64,000 nucleotides of DNA from positions 1-64,000 of the forward strand of contig NZ_LJGW01000111.1 in the NCBI RefSeq assembly GCF_001751255.1, read 5' to 3'. This document shows positions 46,954 to 55,553 of this stretch, in pieces; the stretch's first letter is position 1, and each line of letters begins with the position of its first letter. The position numbers were made by a program, and so were the translations under genes. The DNA is from Streptomyces nanshensis (GTDB taxonomy: Bacteria > Actinomycetota > Actinomycetes > Streptomycetales > Streptomycetaceae). Below the pieces are notes generated by a model. That model did no database searches and was not told where the DNA came from. It saw only the letters and a list, made by a program, of their open reading frames with translations.

Positions 46954-48618
46954 ATGGCCGAGTCCGAAGCCGCCCGCCCGAACCAGGAAGCACAGGAGGT
47001 CGCGCCGGAAGCGATCGAAGAGACGCCGCCGGGAGTGCTCAGCGCCCGGCGTTGGACCACGGGCGCAACGGCCCTGGCGGCTGCGCTCATGACGCTCGAC
47101 ATCACTGTCGTCAACGTGGCGATGCCTCAGATCGGGGCGGATCTCGACGCTTCGCTGGACAGCCTCCAGTGGATCGTCAACGCCTACACGCTGACCTTCG
47201 CCGCCCTGCTCCTCACCGCCGGTTCCGTCTCCGACCTGATCGGACGCCGGAAGGTCTTCCTCGTCGGTGTCGCCGTCTTCACGCTCGCCTCCGCCGTGTG
47301 CGCACTCGCCCCGAACGCCGGCGTCCTGATCGGGGCCCGTGCAGTGCAGGGAGCGGGCGGCGCGATGGTGCTCGGGACGTCACTCGCCCTGATATCGGGG
47401 GTCTTCGAGGGAGCGCCGACCCGTGCACGCACGAGGGCCATCGGGCTGTTCACCGCCGGCGGTGCCGCATCGGCTGCTCTCGGCCCGCTCGTCGGCGGAG
47501 CGATCGTGGAGTGGCTGAGCTGGCCGTACCTCTTCGCCGTCAACGTCCCCCTCGGCCTGCTCATTCTCTTCGGCACCGTACGGAAGGTCCCGGAGAGCGG
47601 AGCCGGATCGGGCCCCGGGCGCATCGACTACGCGGGAGCGGTGCTCGCCGTTCTGGCGCTGTTCCTGCTCAACTACGGGCTGCTAGCGGGCGCCGAGGAT
47701 GGCTGGTCCGAGCTCGATGTGGTGGTCTCGATGGCCGCCGGGGCCGTCGTCGCCGCCGTTTTCGCCGCGGTGCAGTGGCGGCTCGGTTCCAGCGCAATGC
47801 TGGATCTGCGGCTGTTCACGATTCCTACGTTCAGCGGCGCGCTGCTGCTCAGCTTCGCCGCCCGGATCTTCAGCTTCGGGATGCTGCCGTTCCTCACCCT
47901 GTGGCTCGGGGGCATGCTGCATCTCACCCCCTTCCGCATCGGCCTCGTGCTGCTCGCTCAGTCGGTGGCCATCGTGATCGGTGCACCGCTGAGCGGTGTG
48001 CTGGCGAAGTTCCTGCCCGTCTCCCGCGTCCTCGCGCTGGGCATGACGGTGGTCGGCGCAGGCGTCCTGCTCACCGTGGGCATCTCGCCCTCGGACGGCT
48101 GGACGGCGCTGCTGCCGATGCTCGTTCTGATCGGCCTGGGCGCCGGCCTGACGCTTCCCCATCTGCTGTCCCTGGCGGTGAACGTGGTGCCGGCGTCCCG
48201 GGCCGGGACCGCCTCGGGTGCCGCCAACAGCTTCTTCCCGCTCGGCACCGCCACCGGCGTCGCCGTCTTCGGCGTCATCCTCACGGCAAAGGTCGACGAT
48301 GTGATGTCCGCGGAGAAGCTGGACGGACTCGTGCCCGGCTCCGCTACGGAGAGGCTGCAAAGCCTGGTGACCGCCGGTCAGTTCGACGCGGTGGGGACGG
48401 CCGTACCCGAGACCGCTCGCGAGCAGGTTCTCACCATGGCCCACACCGCGTACACGGAAGCGCTGTCACAGATCTTCCTGGTCGCCGGCATCGCCGGCCT
48501 GGTCGCGGCGGCAGCAAGTCTGGTGCTGGTACGTGAGAAAGACGTGTACCGCGACGAGCACCGGGCTCAGGACGAAGCCGAGGTACCGCGCAAGGCAGCG
48601 GAGACGACGGGCGGCTGA
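46954..48618 (+). CDS. MFS exporter of the DHA2/EmrB type, probable metallophore exporter
   Basis: A 554-residue 14-span exporter: motif C-like and A-like elements in DITVVNVAMPQIGADL, SVSDLIGRRKVFLVGV and GRIDYAGAVLAVLAL are typical of EmrB/QacA proteins. ATG 46954 has a strong GGAAGGAAGG site. It is divergent from the NRPS operon across a shared Zur-like site, which marks it as the likely exporter of the apo-metallophore. A long hairpin follows the stop. Confidence 0.85.
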   Translation: MAESEAARPNQEAQEVAPEAIEETPPGVLSARRWTTGATALAAALMTLDITVVNVAMPQIGADLDASLDSLQWIVNAYTLTFAALLLTAGSVSDLIGRRKVFLVGVAVFTLASAVCALAPNAGVLIGARAVQGAGGAMVLGTSLALISGVFEGAPTRARTRAIGLFTAGGAASAALGPLVGGAIVEWLSWPYLFAVNVPLGLLILFGTVRKVPESGAGSGPGRIDYAGAVLAVLALFLLNYGLLAGAEDGWSELDVVVSMAAGAVVAAVFAAVQWRLGSSAMLDLRLFTIPTFSGALLLSFAARIFSFGMLPFLTLWLGGMLHLTPFRIGLVLLAQSVAIVIGAPLSGVLAKFLPVSRVLALGMTVVGAGVLLTVGISPSDGWTALLPMLVLIGLGAGLTLPHLLSLAVNVVPASRAGTASGAANSFFPLGTATGVAVFGVILTAKVDDVMSAEKLDGLVPGSATERLQSLVTAGQFDAVGTAVPETAREQVLTMAHTAYTEALSQIFLVAGIAGLVAAAASLVLVREKDVYRDEHRAQDEAEVPRKAAETTGG

Positions 48619-48640
48619 GCTGTCCGCCGTCCCGCCGGCC

Positions 48641-48728
48641 GCCCGGTTGCCGAGGGCCGCGGAAGACGACGACGGATCCGGCTGGTTCCGCTTCGTCGAG
48701 AACGAGACCCGGCCCTCGGCAACCGGGC
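48641..48728. terminator. Long inverted repeat between convergent MFS and thioesterase genes
   Basis: GCCCGGTTGCCGAGGGCCG (48641-48659) and its exact 19-base complement (48710-48728) enclose a 50-base loop that can fold further. The position between two gene ends suggests a two-way terminator. Confidence 0.65.
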
Positions 48729-48788
48729 ACCGCACAACGCCAGTTGTGCCCCTCACGGAGGCTCTGCACGGAGGCGCGCGGCGCTCCC

Positions 48789-49592
48789 CTACGCCCGGCC
48801 CACCGGCTTCGCAGCTCCGAGTTCCCTCGTCACCAGGTCCAGCAGCGCGTCCCGCTCCGGAGTGAGGTAGAAGTGATCTCCCGGCAGTGTGTGGAGAGCG
48901 AATGCACCGCTGGTGTGTGACGCCCAGCCGGACGCCTGTACCTCATCGACCTCCGGGTCGCTGTCGCCTATCACCGCGGTGACGGGGCAGCGAAGTTCCG
49001 TTCCGGGCGTGTGACGGTACGTCTCGGCCAGTCGGAAATCACTACGGATCACGGGCAGGAAGACCGACTGCATCTCAGGATCGCGCAGCAGCACGCCGTC
49101 GGTCCCACCGAGCCTGACGAGTTCGTCCACCACGGCGTCGTCGTCCCTGAGATGGACATCACCGTGCACTGCCTGGTGCGGCGCGTGCCGCCCCGAGACG
49201 ATGAGCTTCACCGGCTCCGTCTGATGGACACGCTCAATTCGCCGAGCGGTCTCGTAAGCCACTGCGGCACCCATGCTGTGCCCGAACAGGGCGAAGCGGC
49301 GGTCTCCGAGGCCGAGTACCGCCCGGGCGACGGCATCGGCCATCACGTCCATGTCGTCCGTGCACTCCTCGTCGAAGCGGTCCTCCCGCCCCGGATACTG
49401 CACTGCACGCACCTCGATGCCCTCCGGCAGCAGACGCGGCCAGTCCTTGTAGAAGCTCGCCGAGCCTCCCGCGTGCGGCAGGCAGATCAAGCACAACTCC
49501 GCCTCCGGCCGGGGCACCTGGCAGCGCAACCATGAAGCCGTCGCCCGGGCAGCGTCGTTCGGATATGCGCCCGGGCTCTTCGGGTCAGTCAC
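48789..49592 (-). CDS. Type II thioesterase (GrsT/YbtT-like)
   Basis: A 267-residue stand-alone thioesterase with LICLPHAGGSASFY, nucleophile FGHSMGAAVAYE, Asp in IGDSDPEV and catalytic His in LPGDHFYLTPE. Such enzymes remove wrong or stalled acyl groups from carrier domains of NRPSs. GTG 49592 has GAGGAG 7 bases upstream. A Zur-like site lies 209 bases upstream at 49801. Confidence 0.92.
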   Translation of the reverse strand: MTDPKSPGAYPNDAARATASWLRCQVPRPEAELCLICLPHAGGSASFYKDWPRLLPEGIEVRAVQYPGREDRFDEECTDDMDVMADAVARAVLGLGDRRFALFGHSMGAAVAYETARRIERVHQTEPVKLIVSGRHAPHQAVHGDVHLRDDDAVVDELVRLGGTDGVLLRDPEMQSVFLPVIRSDFRLAETYRHTPGTELRCPVTAVIGDSDPEVDEVQASGWASHTSGAFALHTLPGDHFYLTPERDALLDLVTRELGAAKPVGRA

Positions 49593-49800
49593 GTCGGCTC
49601 CTCGATTCGGTGCGATCTTCCATGTCCGCTCGTACGGCAAGGAGTGCGACCTCGGCCGACCGTGCTCGCGGCCCGTCTTCGCCGGAGAGATACCGGGACG
49701 TGGCCGCTTCCCGGCACGGCACTGCACCGGGGCTCCACTCCCCCCTCGGCGCTGCCGGCGGCTCCGCACTTTACGTGCGCGGGAACCCCACTATAGATTT

Positions 49801-49815
49801 TGAAAATCATTGTCG
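49801..49815. promoter_or_regulatory. Zur-like operator, best match in the window
   Basis: TGAAAATCATTGTCG matches the Zur core at 13 of 15 positions. It can serve the thioesterase gene (start 49592, leftward) and the small ORF at 49861 (rightward, 45 bases away). Confidence 0.75.
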
Positions 49816-49860
49816 TCTAGCCTGGTGCCGCACGACCCGTTACTCGACCCAGGAGGGCGC

Positions 49861-50040
49861 GTGAGCGAGCCAAGGAAGTCCGCACACCTCGGGGTCGAGT
49901 CCGGCCGCAGCTCGGGCAGCACAGCAGGACTGCCATACAGGAGCAGCCCCGCCCCCTCGGGCACCCCGTCCCCGATCGGCCGGTTCGAGCAACGCCCAGG
50001 AGACCGAACGGACTTACCGGTTCGCATCGGCCGGCGGTGA
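49861..50040 (+). CDS. Possible small ORF just downstream of a Zur-like site
   Basis: GTG 49861 has an excellent AGGAGGG ribosome site about 6 bases upstream and lies 45 bases after the best Zur-like site. It encodes 59 residues rich in Ser, Pro, Gly and Arg (VSEPRKSAHLGVESGRSSG at the start) with no recognisable fold. A strong hairpin follows at 50103. It could be a genuine zinc-starvation peptide, or the transcript may matter as an RNA. Coding status is uncertain. Confidence 0.4.
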   Translation: MSEPRKSAHLGVESGRSSGSTAGLPYRSSPAPSGTPSPIGRFEQRPGDRTDLPVRIGRR

Positions 50041-50102
50041 TGTACGCGGCTCCGCCGGCCGACGCGGGGCCGACCGTCACCCCACGGCCACGTCATGGCG
50101 AA

Positions 50103-50145
50103 CCGCCGCACTGCCGTCGAAGGAGAAAGGCCGGCAGTGCGGCGG
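50103..50145 (+). terminator. Strong hairpin between small ORF and the ABC importer operon
   Basis: CCGCCGCACTGCCG (50103-50116) and its exact 14-base complement (50132-50145) enclose a 15-base loop, with no T-run after it. It separates the 49861 unit from the next Zur-like site at 50161. Confidence 0.65.
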
Positions 50146-50160
50146 CAGACGCAGCATAAA

Positions 50161-50175
50161 TGAAAATGAATCCCA
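50161..50175. promoter_or_regulatory. Zur-like operator (weak right half) upstream of the opine/peptide ABC importer
   Basis: TGAAAATGAATCCCA has a perfect left half and a poor right half (11 of 15). It lies 112 bases before the binding-protein gene. Lower confidence than the sites at 21490, 46876 and 49801. Confidence 0.5.
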
Positions 50176-50286
50176 TGTTAATGTGCTCGGTGCTCCGGCC
50201 TCCTCGCCACGGACACCTGCACACCGTGCGGCGCCGCCCCGGAACACGCTGCGGCCTGCCTGCACGGGGAGTCGAAGGGCAGTCAC

Positions 50287-51864
50287 GTGAACCGATCGCA
50301 GATATCCCGCCGTTCGCTGCTGGGCGGCGTCGCCGGGGCCGCGCTGACCACGGGCGGAGGACTTCTCACGGCCTGCGGCGGCAGCGCGGGCGAACCGTCG
50401 GCGGGATCGTCCTACTCGGGCAAACCCCGCAGAGGAGGCCGGCTCCGCGCCGCCTTCCTCGGCTCGAACTCCGAGTCGACGAGCGTGGTCCGGGCAACCG
50501 CGACCGTCATCGATTACGTACGAGCACGCGTCGTCTGGGACACCTTGGGCGAATTGGAGGACGATCGCCCCGTCTGGCGCCTGGCTTCTGCCGTCGAAGC
50601 AAACAAGGACGCCTCCGAGTGGACCGTGCGGGTCCGGGACGGCGTGGTCTTCAGCGACGGCTCCGAACTCACCGCCGAAGATGTGCTGTTCAGCCTGCGC
50701 ACTCTCGCCGCACACCCCGGCGGCCAAGCCGGCTTGCTCTCGGGAGTGGACTTCGGCAAGGCCCGTACACGGGACAAGCACACCCTGACACTTCCGCTCA
50801 AGCGCCCCGACGGCTTCTTCGACCTGGTGCTGGCACAGTCCATGTTCGTCTTCCCGCACGGGACGAAGAACCTCTCCAAGGCGCCGGGCAGCGGGCCTTT
50901 CAGGCTGGCCGAATGGTCCGCCGGCAAGAGCAGCCTGCTCAAGGCCAACCGGAACTACTGGGGCTCCGACGACGGCGGCCCCTACCTGGACGAGATCGAG
51001 TTGTTCTCCGTCACCGATCCGGCCGCCCGGCTCAGCGGCTTGAAGTCCGGCCAGTTCGACTACGCGGGCAGCGTCGCCCTGACCGCGGCCCGGGCCGAGA
51101 AGTCCGACGACGCGATCCGCGTCCTGCTCCCGCCCCGGAACCTGTGGAACGAACTCTCCTTCAGCATGAACCTGGAGGAGACGCCCTTCACTTCGGCCGC
51201 CGCCGTCAAGGCCGTCAAGTACGCCATCGACAGGGAGGCGATGGTCAAGGGCGTGACACTCGGCTACGGAGAAGTCGCTGACGACGCGCTCGGCAAGCAC
51301 CAGCGCTGGTACGCCGGCGACCTTCCGGCACGCGATCACGACCCCGAAAGGGCCCGGGCACTGCTGAAGAAGGCCGGGCGGGCGGGAGAGCGCATCTCCC
51401 TGCGTACGAGCGCCCTGTCCTACGGCGCCGTGGAAAGCGCCACCGCATTCGTACAGCAGGCCAAGGAAGCCGGACTGAACGTCAGGGTCGACAAGGTGCC
51501 GCCCGCCGACTACTACAGCGACACCGAGAAGATGCTCCACACGCCCGTTCAGACAACCGTGTTCTCCCCGATGACGCTGCCGCTGCAACTGTCCAACTAC
51601 TACGGGAGCGGCGCGAGTTACCCCTTCACCGGCCCCGCTCCCGAACGTCTAGAGAGCCTCATGCGCGCCATGCGCCGGTCGGTCAAGGACACGGACCGCG
51701 AACGCGCCGTCGCCGACGTCCAGCACTACCTCCACGACCACGGAGGGGACGCCGTCTTCGCCCGGCTGCCCGGGGCCGCCGCGGCCACTCCTCACGTACA
51801 GGATGTGAAGGCGCTGGGCTTCGCGGACTACCCCTCGCTGCGCGACGCGTTCCTGAGCCCGTGA
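50287..51864 (+). CDS. Opine/nickel/peptide-type ABC binding lipoprotein (SBP_bac_5)
   Basis: A 525-residue solute-binding protein. The N-terminus has a twin-arginine motif (SRRSLLGG) and lipobox LTAC with Cys30, so it is probably folded before Tat export and then lipid-anchored. The body is of the family 5 type (WTVRVRDGVVFSDGSELTAEDVLFSLRTL by position, GSGPFRLAEW, NRNYWG). Family members carry peptides, nickel or opine metallophores such as staphylopine (CntA). A Zur-like site upstream and the NRPS next door suggest the zinc-loaded metallophore as ligand (inference). GTG start. Confidence 0.85.
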   Translation: MNRSQISRRSLLGGVAGAALTTGGGLLTACGGSAGEPSAGSSYSGKPRRGGRLRAAFLGSNSESTSVVRATATVIDYVRARVVWDTLGELEDDRPVWRLASAVEANKDASEWTVRVRDGVVFSDGSELTAEDVLFSLRTLAAHPGGQAGLLSGVDFGKARTRDKHTLTLPLKRPDGFFDLVLAQSMFVFPHGTKNLSKAPGSGPFRLAEWSAGKSSLLKANRNYWGSDDGGPYLDEIELFSVTDPAARLSGLKSGQFDYAGSVALTAARAEKSDDAIRVLLPPRNLWNELSFSMNLEETPFTSAAAVKAVKYAIDREAMVKGVTLGYGEVADDALGKHQRWYAGDLPARDHDPERARALLKKAGRAGERISLRTSALSYGAVESATAFVQQAKEAGLNVRVDKVPPADYYSDTEKMLHTPVQTTVFSPMTLPLQLSNYYGSGASYPFTGPAPERLESLMRAMRRSVKDTDRERAVADVQHYLHDHGGDAVFARLPGAAAATPHVQDVKALGFADYPSLRDAFLSP

Positions 51865-52904
51865 GCACAGCAGCAGATCTCCGGCCCCCGGCACAAGCGA
51901 AGGTCCCGGGGGGCGAGTCCGTGACCGACCGCGCCGCGAGGACGCGTGGGCTTCTCTGGCTGGTGCTGCGCCGGCTGTCGGCCTCGATCACGGTGCTGTT
52001 CGTCGTGTCCGTGCTCGTCTTCGCGGCGACATCGCTGGCCCCCGGTGATGCCGCGACCGCACGGCTCTCGCAGCAGGGCGGTGCCACGCGGGAACAGGTC
52101 GAGGCGCTCCGGCACACACTCGGTCTCGACGCGCCTCTCCCCCAGCGCTACCTGGCCTGGCTCGCCCATGCCGTGCGCGGCGATCTGGGTGTGTCCTACG
52201 CCCAGGGCAGGGAGGTGTCCGGACTCATCGCCGAACGTGCCGTCAATTCCCTGCTGTTGGGGGGTGTGGCGGTCGCCGTGCTGATTCCGCTGGCGCTCCT
52301 TCTCGGCATCTGGTCGGGTCTGCGGGCCGACCGGCGCTCGGACCGCGTCATCACGGCGTCCAGCCTGACCTTGGTCAGCATCCCCGAGTTCGTCACCGGA
52401 ACGCTGCTGGTGCTCTGCTTCGCGACGGGCCTGGGGTGGCTTCCGGCGGTGTCGGTCCTGTCCGCGGGAGAAAGCCCCGCGGACAGGCCCTCGGTGCTCG
52501 TCCTGCCTGTGCTGACGCTCGTGTCGGCGTGTCTGGCACAGAACGTCCGTCTGCTGCGGGCGGGAACGGTACAGGCCGCGTCCTCGGACGCAGTCGAAGC
52601 AGCCCGGCTGAGCGGCGTTCCCGAGTCCCGCGTGGTACTGCGCTGGATTCTCCCTGCCGCGATCGTCCCCTCGATACCGCTCATGGCCCGCTACGTCTCC
52701 TACCTGCTCGGTGGAACTCTGGTCGCGGAGAGCCTGTTCGGCTACCCGGGAGTGGCCGCGGCGCTGGTGGACGCGTCCGCGGCCCGGGACGCCCCCGTGG
52801 TACTGGCCGTCGCCCTGATCGCCACCTGCGTGACCGTCACGCTGAATCTGCTGGCTGACGTGCTGTCCGCCGTGTTCAATCCCGTCCGGGGAAGTGGAGT
52901 ATGA
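51861..52904 (+). CDS. Opine/nickel/peptide-type ABC permease (DppB-like)
   Basis: A 347-residue permease with about six spans. The DppB-type features are a long loop after span 1 containing PGDAATARL and LGLDAPLPQRYLAWL, and the ATPase-contact region DAVEAARLSGVPESRVVLRWILP (by position). It overlaps the binding-protein stop by 4 bases and the next gene by 4 bases, so the three-gene operon is translationally coupled. Confidence 0.88.
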   Translation: MSTAADLRPPAQAKVPGGESVTDRAARTRGLLWLVLRRLSASITVLFVVSVLVFAATSLAPGDAATARLSQQGGATREQVEALRHTLGLDAPLPQRYLAWLAHAVRGDLGVSYAQGREVSGLIAERAVNSLLLGGVAVAVLIPLALLLGIWSGLRADRRSDRVITASSLTLVSIPEFVTGTLLVLCFATGLGWLPAVSVLSAGESPADRPSVLVLPVLTLVSACLAQNVRLLRAGTVQAASSDAVEAARLSGVPESRVVLRWILPAAIVPSIPLMARYVSYLLGGTLVAESLFGYPGVAAALVDASAARDAPVVLAVALIATCVTVTLNLLADVLSAVFNPVRGSGV

Positions 52905-55477
52905 CCCCAGAGGCTCTGACCAAGCAGGGCAGGTCCGTTGAGGCAGCGTCCGGCGACGGCACGCCCGGTACGGGCCCGTCCGACGAAGGACGCCGCAGCT
53001 CCCGCAGACGACGCGTCGCGGCGACGGGTGCGGTACTGCTGCTGACACTGCTCACCGCGGTCCTCGGGCCGCTGCTGGCCCCGCACGACCCCGGTGAGGT
53101 CGTAGGAGTCCCGTACGCCCCCGCTGATGGCGAACTGCCGCTGGGAACCGACAAGTTGGGCGCCGATGTGCTCAGCCGGGTGCTGAGCGGCGGTCGGTCG
53201 CTGCTCCTTGCCTCCTGCGCGGTCATGGTCACCGCTTATGCCGTGGGAGCCGTGGCAGGAGCGACGGCCGCCCTGCGGCGCGGCTGGGTCGACTCCGTGA
53301 TCATGCGCGCGGTCGACGTCTTGATGAGCATGCCCGCGTTCATGCTGCTGAGCGTGTTGATCGTGGCCACCGGGCGGGGATGGACGGGAGTGGCCGTCGC
53401 CGCCACGCTGATTCTGCTTCCCGACATCGCCCGCGTGGTGCGCGCCGCCACGCTTCAGGCGTTGGAGCACGACTACGTAGAAGTGGCGCAGGGACGCGGC
53501 GAGGGGCTGGGGTACGTGCTGCTGCGTGAAGTGCTCCCCAATCTGCGGCCGCTCCTGCGGGCAGACGCCGGCGTGCGTTTCGTGGGTGCGGTGTTCACGC
53601 TCGCCACAGCGGGGTTCCTGGGGTACGGAGTTCAACCACCGGCCGCCGACTGGTCGTTGATGCTGCTGGAGAATCAATCGGGGCTCGCACTGCAGCCGTT
53701 GGCCGTACTCGCTCCCGCCCTGATGCTGCTCGTTCTGTTGCTGTCCGCCAATCTCCTCGTGGACCAGCTCTCCCCGGCGGCCGACGACTGCCGGCCCCGT
53801 ACGCGAAGTCCACGAGGCGGTGACGCACCCTCGGCGCCTGCCGAGGAGCCGGCCGACGACGGGACCGACGGTGCGGTCAGAGCCCGCGGCCTGCTCATCG
53901 AGTCGGCCACCGGTCCTGTTCTGTACTCTGTCGACCTCGACTTGGCGCCCCGTCAGATTCTCGCTCTGGTCGGAGAGTCGGGGAGCGGCAAGACGACACT
54001 CGCGCTCGCTGTGCTGGGCCGTGTCCGTCCGGGACTGCGGCAGACCGGAGGCACCGTCACGGTGGCCGGGAAGCCGGTCACCGGACTCGGCGAACGTGCC
54101 CTGCGGCGGCTGCGCGCACAGCACACCGCTTACGTTCCACAGGATCCGCGAACGTCGCTGTCGCCCACTCTGCGCGTCGGCAGACACCTCACGGAACTGC
54201 TCGCGGCCGGCGGCGTTCCGGCGCAGCAGCGTGAACAACGTGCCCGGGAGGCCCTGCGCCTCGTCGGACTCCCCGACGACGCGCGGTTTCTGCGCCGGAG
54301 GCCGCACCAGCTCTCCGGAGGACAACGGCAACGCGTCGCTATAGCCGGGGCGTTGGCGGGGCGCCCGGACGTCCTCGTGCTGGACGAACCGACGAGCGCC
54401 CTGGACCCGGTGACAGCCGCCGCGTTGCTGGCGGATCTGGACCGGCTGCGGCGTGAGACCGGTGTGAGCGTCCTGATGGTGACCCACGACCTCGCCGCCG
54501 CGGCCGGTGTCGCCGACACGATCGCGGTCATGGCCGGCGGCCGGATCGTGGAGACGGGACCCGCCGAACGCCTCCTTCATGAAGCGGCCAGCGACGCCGG
54601 TGCCGACTTGGTCACGGCGGCCCGTGCCGCAAGCACCCTCCTCGGGGACGAGGCGGGCGAGCGGTCTGTGAAGCGCAGGAGTCCGCATCTCCCAGACCCC
54701 CGCGGGACGAACGCCGACGACGTACTGGCCACGCGGTCGCTCGGCCTGATGCACGGACCGCGTGGAGTCCCGGTGCTGTCCGAGGTGAACCTCGCGGTGG
54801 CAGCCGGCTCCTGTCTCACGCTGGTCGGTCCGTCGGGCTGCGGCAAGACGACGTTGCTGCGCTGCCTGGCCGGACTTCACGGACGTCGGACGGGCGAAGT
54901 GCTGCTGGACGGAGCACCGTTGGCGCCACGCGTACGTGAACGCAGCCGGGAGGAGCTCCGCATGGTCCAGCTCGTCCCGCAGGATCCGTACGACTCCCTG
55001 AACCCCTCCCACACCGTGGAGGAGATCCTGGCTCGTCCGCTGAGGCTGTTCTGTACGACATCCGACGCTGCGTCCACGCGCGAAGAGGCGCGCCGTCTGC
55101 TGGACCGCGTCGGGCTGGAGGAGCGCTTCGCCCGTCGGCGCCCCAGCTCGCTCTCAGGGGGACAGCGGCAACGCGTCGCTCTGGCGCGAGCGCTCGCCGC
55201 CCGGCCGAGAGTGCTCCTGTGCGACGAGGCGACCAGCGCTCTGGATCCCACGGCAGCCGCCTCCGTGGTGGATCTGCTGGGGGACGTACGACGTGACAGC
55301 GGAACAGCGCTGATCGTGGTCACCCACGATCTGACGGTCGCCTCGCGGCTCGGCGGGGACGTGGCGGTGCTGGGCGAGGGAGGAGTCCTGGAGTACGGGC
55401 CGGTGGCCGGCGTTCTCGCCGACCCCCGTCACCCGGCTTCCCGGGAACTGATCTCCGCCGTCCCCGAGTTGCCCTGA
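52901..55477 (+). CDS. Fused DppC-DppD-DppF: permease plus two ATPase domains in one chain
   Basis: 858 residues. Residues 1-295 form a DppC-like permease (entry motif LLAPHDPGEVVG, contact region DYVEVAQGRGEGLGYVLLREVLP). Residues 315-570 form a first ATPase (Walker A GESGSGKTT near 358, signature LSGGQRQRVAIA near 471, VLDEPTSALD). Residues 600-858 form a second ATPase (GPSGCGKTT near 643, LSGGQRQRVALA near 751, LLCDEATSALD). Both nucleotide sites look complete. Peptide/nickel/opine importers normally use three separate proteins here. The partner is the DppB-like permease. Confidence 0.9.
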   Translation: MTPEALTKQGRSVEAASGDGTPGTGPSDEGRRSSRRRRVAATGAVLLLTLLTAVLGPLLAPHDPGEVVGVPYAPADGELPLGTDKLGADVLSRVLSGGRSLLLASCAVMVTAYAVGAVAGATAALRRGWVDSVIMRAVDVLMSMPAFMLLSVLIVATGRGWTGVAVAATLILLPDIARVVRAATLQALEHDYVEVAQGRGEGLGYVLLREVLPNLRPLLRADAGVRFVGAVFTLATAGFLGYGVQPPAADWSLMLLENQSGLALQPLAVLAPALMLLVLLLSANLLVDQLSPAADDCRPRTRSPRGGDAPSAPAEEPADDGTDGAVRARGLLIESATGPVLYSVDLDLAPRQILALVGESGSGKTTLALAVLGRVRPGLRQTGGTVTVAGKPVTGLGERALRRLRAQHTAYVPQDPRTSLSPTLRVGRHLTELLAAGGVPAQQREQRAREALRLVGLPDDARFLRRRPHQLSGGQRQRVAIAGALAGRPDVLVLDEPTSALDPVTAAALLADLDRLRRETGVSVLMVTHDLAAAAGVADTIAVMAGGRIVETGPAERLLHEAASDAGADLVTAARAASTLLGDEAGERSVKRRSPHLPDPRGTNADDVLATRSLGLMHGPRGVPVLSEVNLAVAAGSCLTLVGPSGCGKTTLLRCLAGLHGRRTGEVLLDGAPLAPRVRERSREELRMVQLVPQDPYDSLNPSHTVEEILARPLRLFCTTSDAASTREEARRLLDRVGLEERFARRRPSSLSGGQRQRVALARALAARPRVLLCDEATSALDPTAAASVVDLLGDVRRDSGTALIVVTHDLTVASRLGGDVAVLGEGGVLEYGPVAGVLADPRHPASRELISAVPELP

Positions 55478-55553
55478 ACGATGGGCACTCGAGGGCGAGT
55501 GGTGAAGCACGACTTCGGGTCCGCCGCGTCTCGGCCACTCCCGGCTCTGCCGG

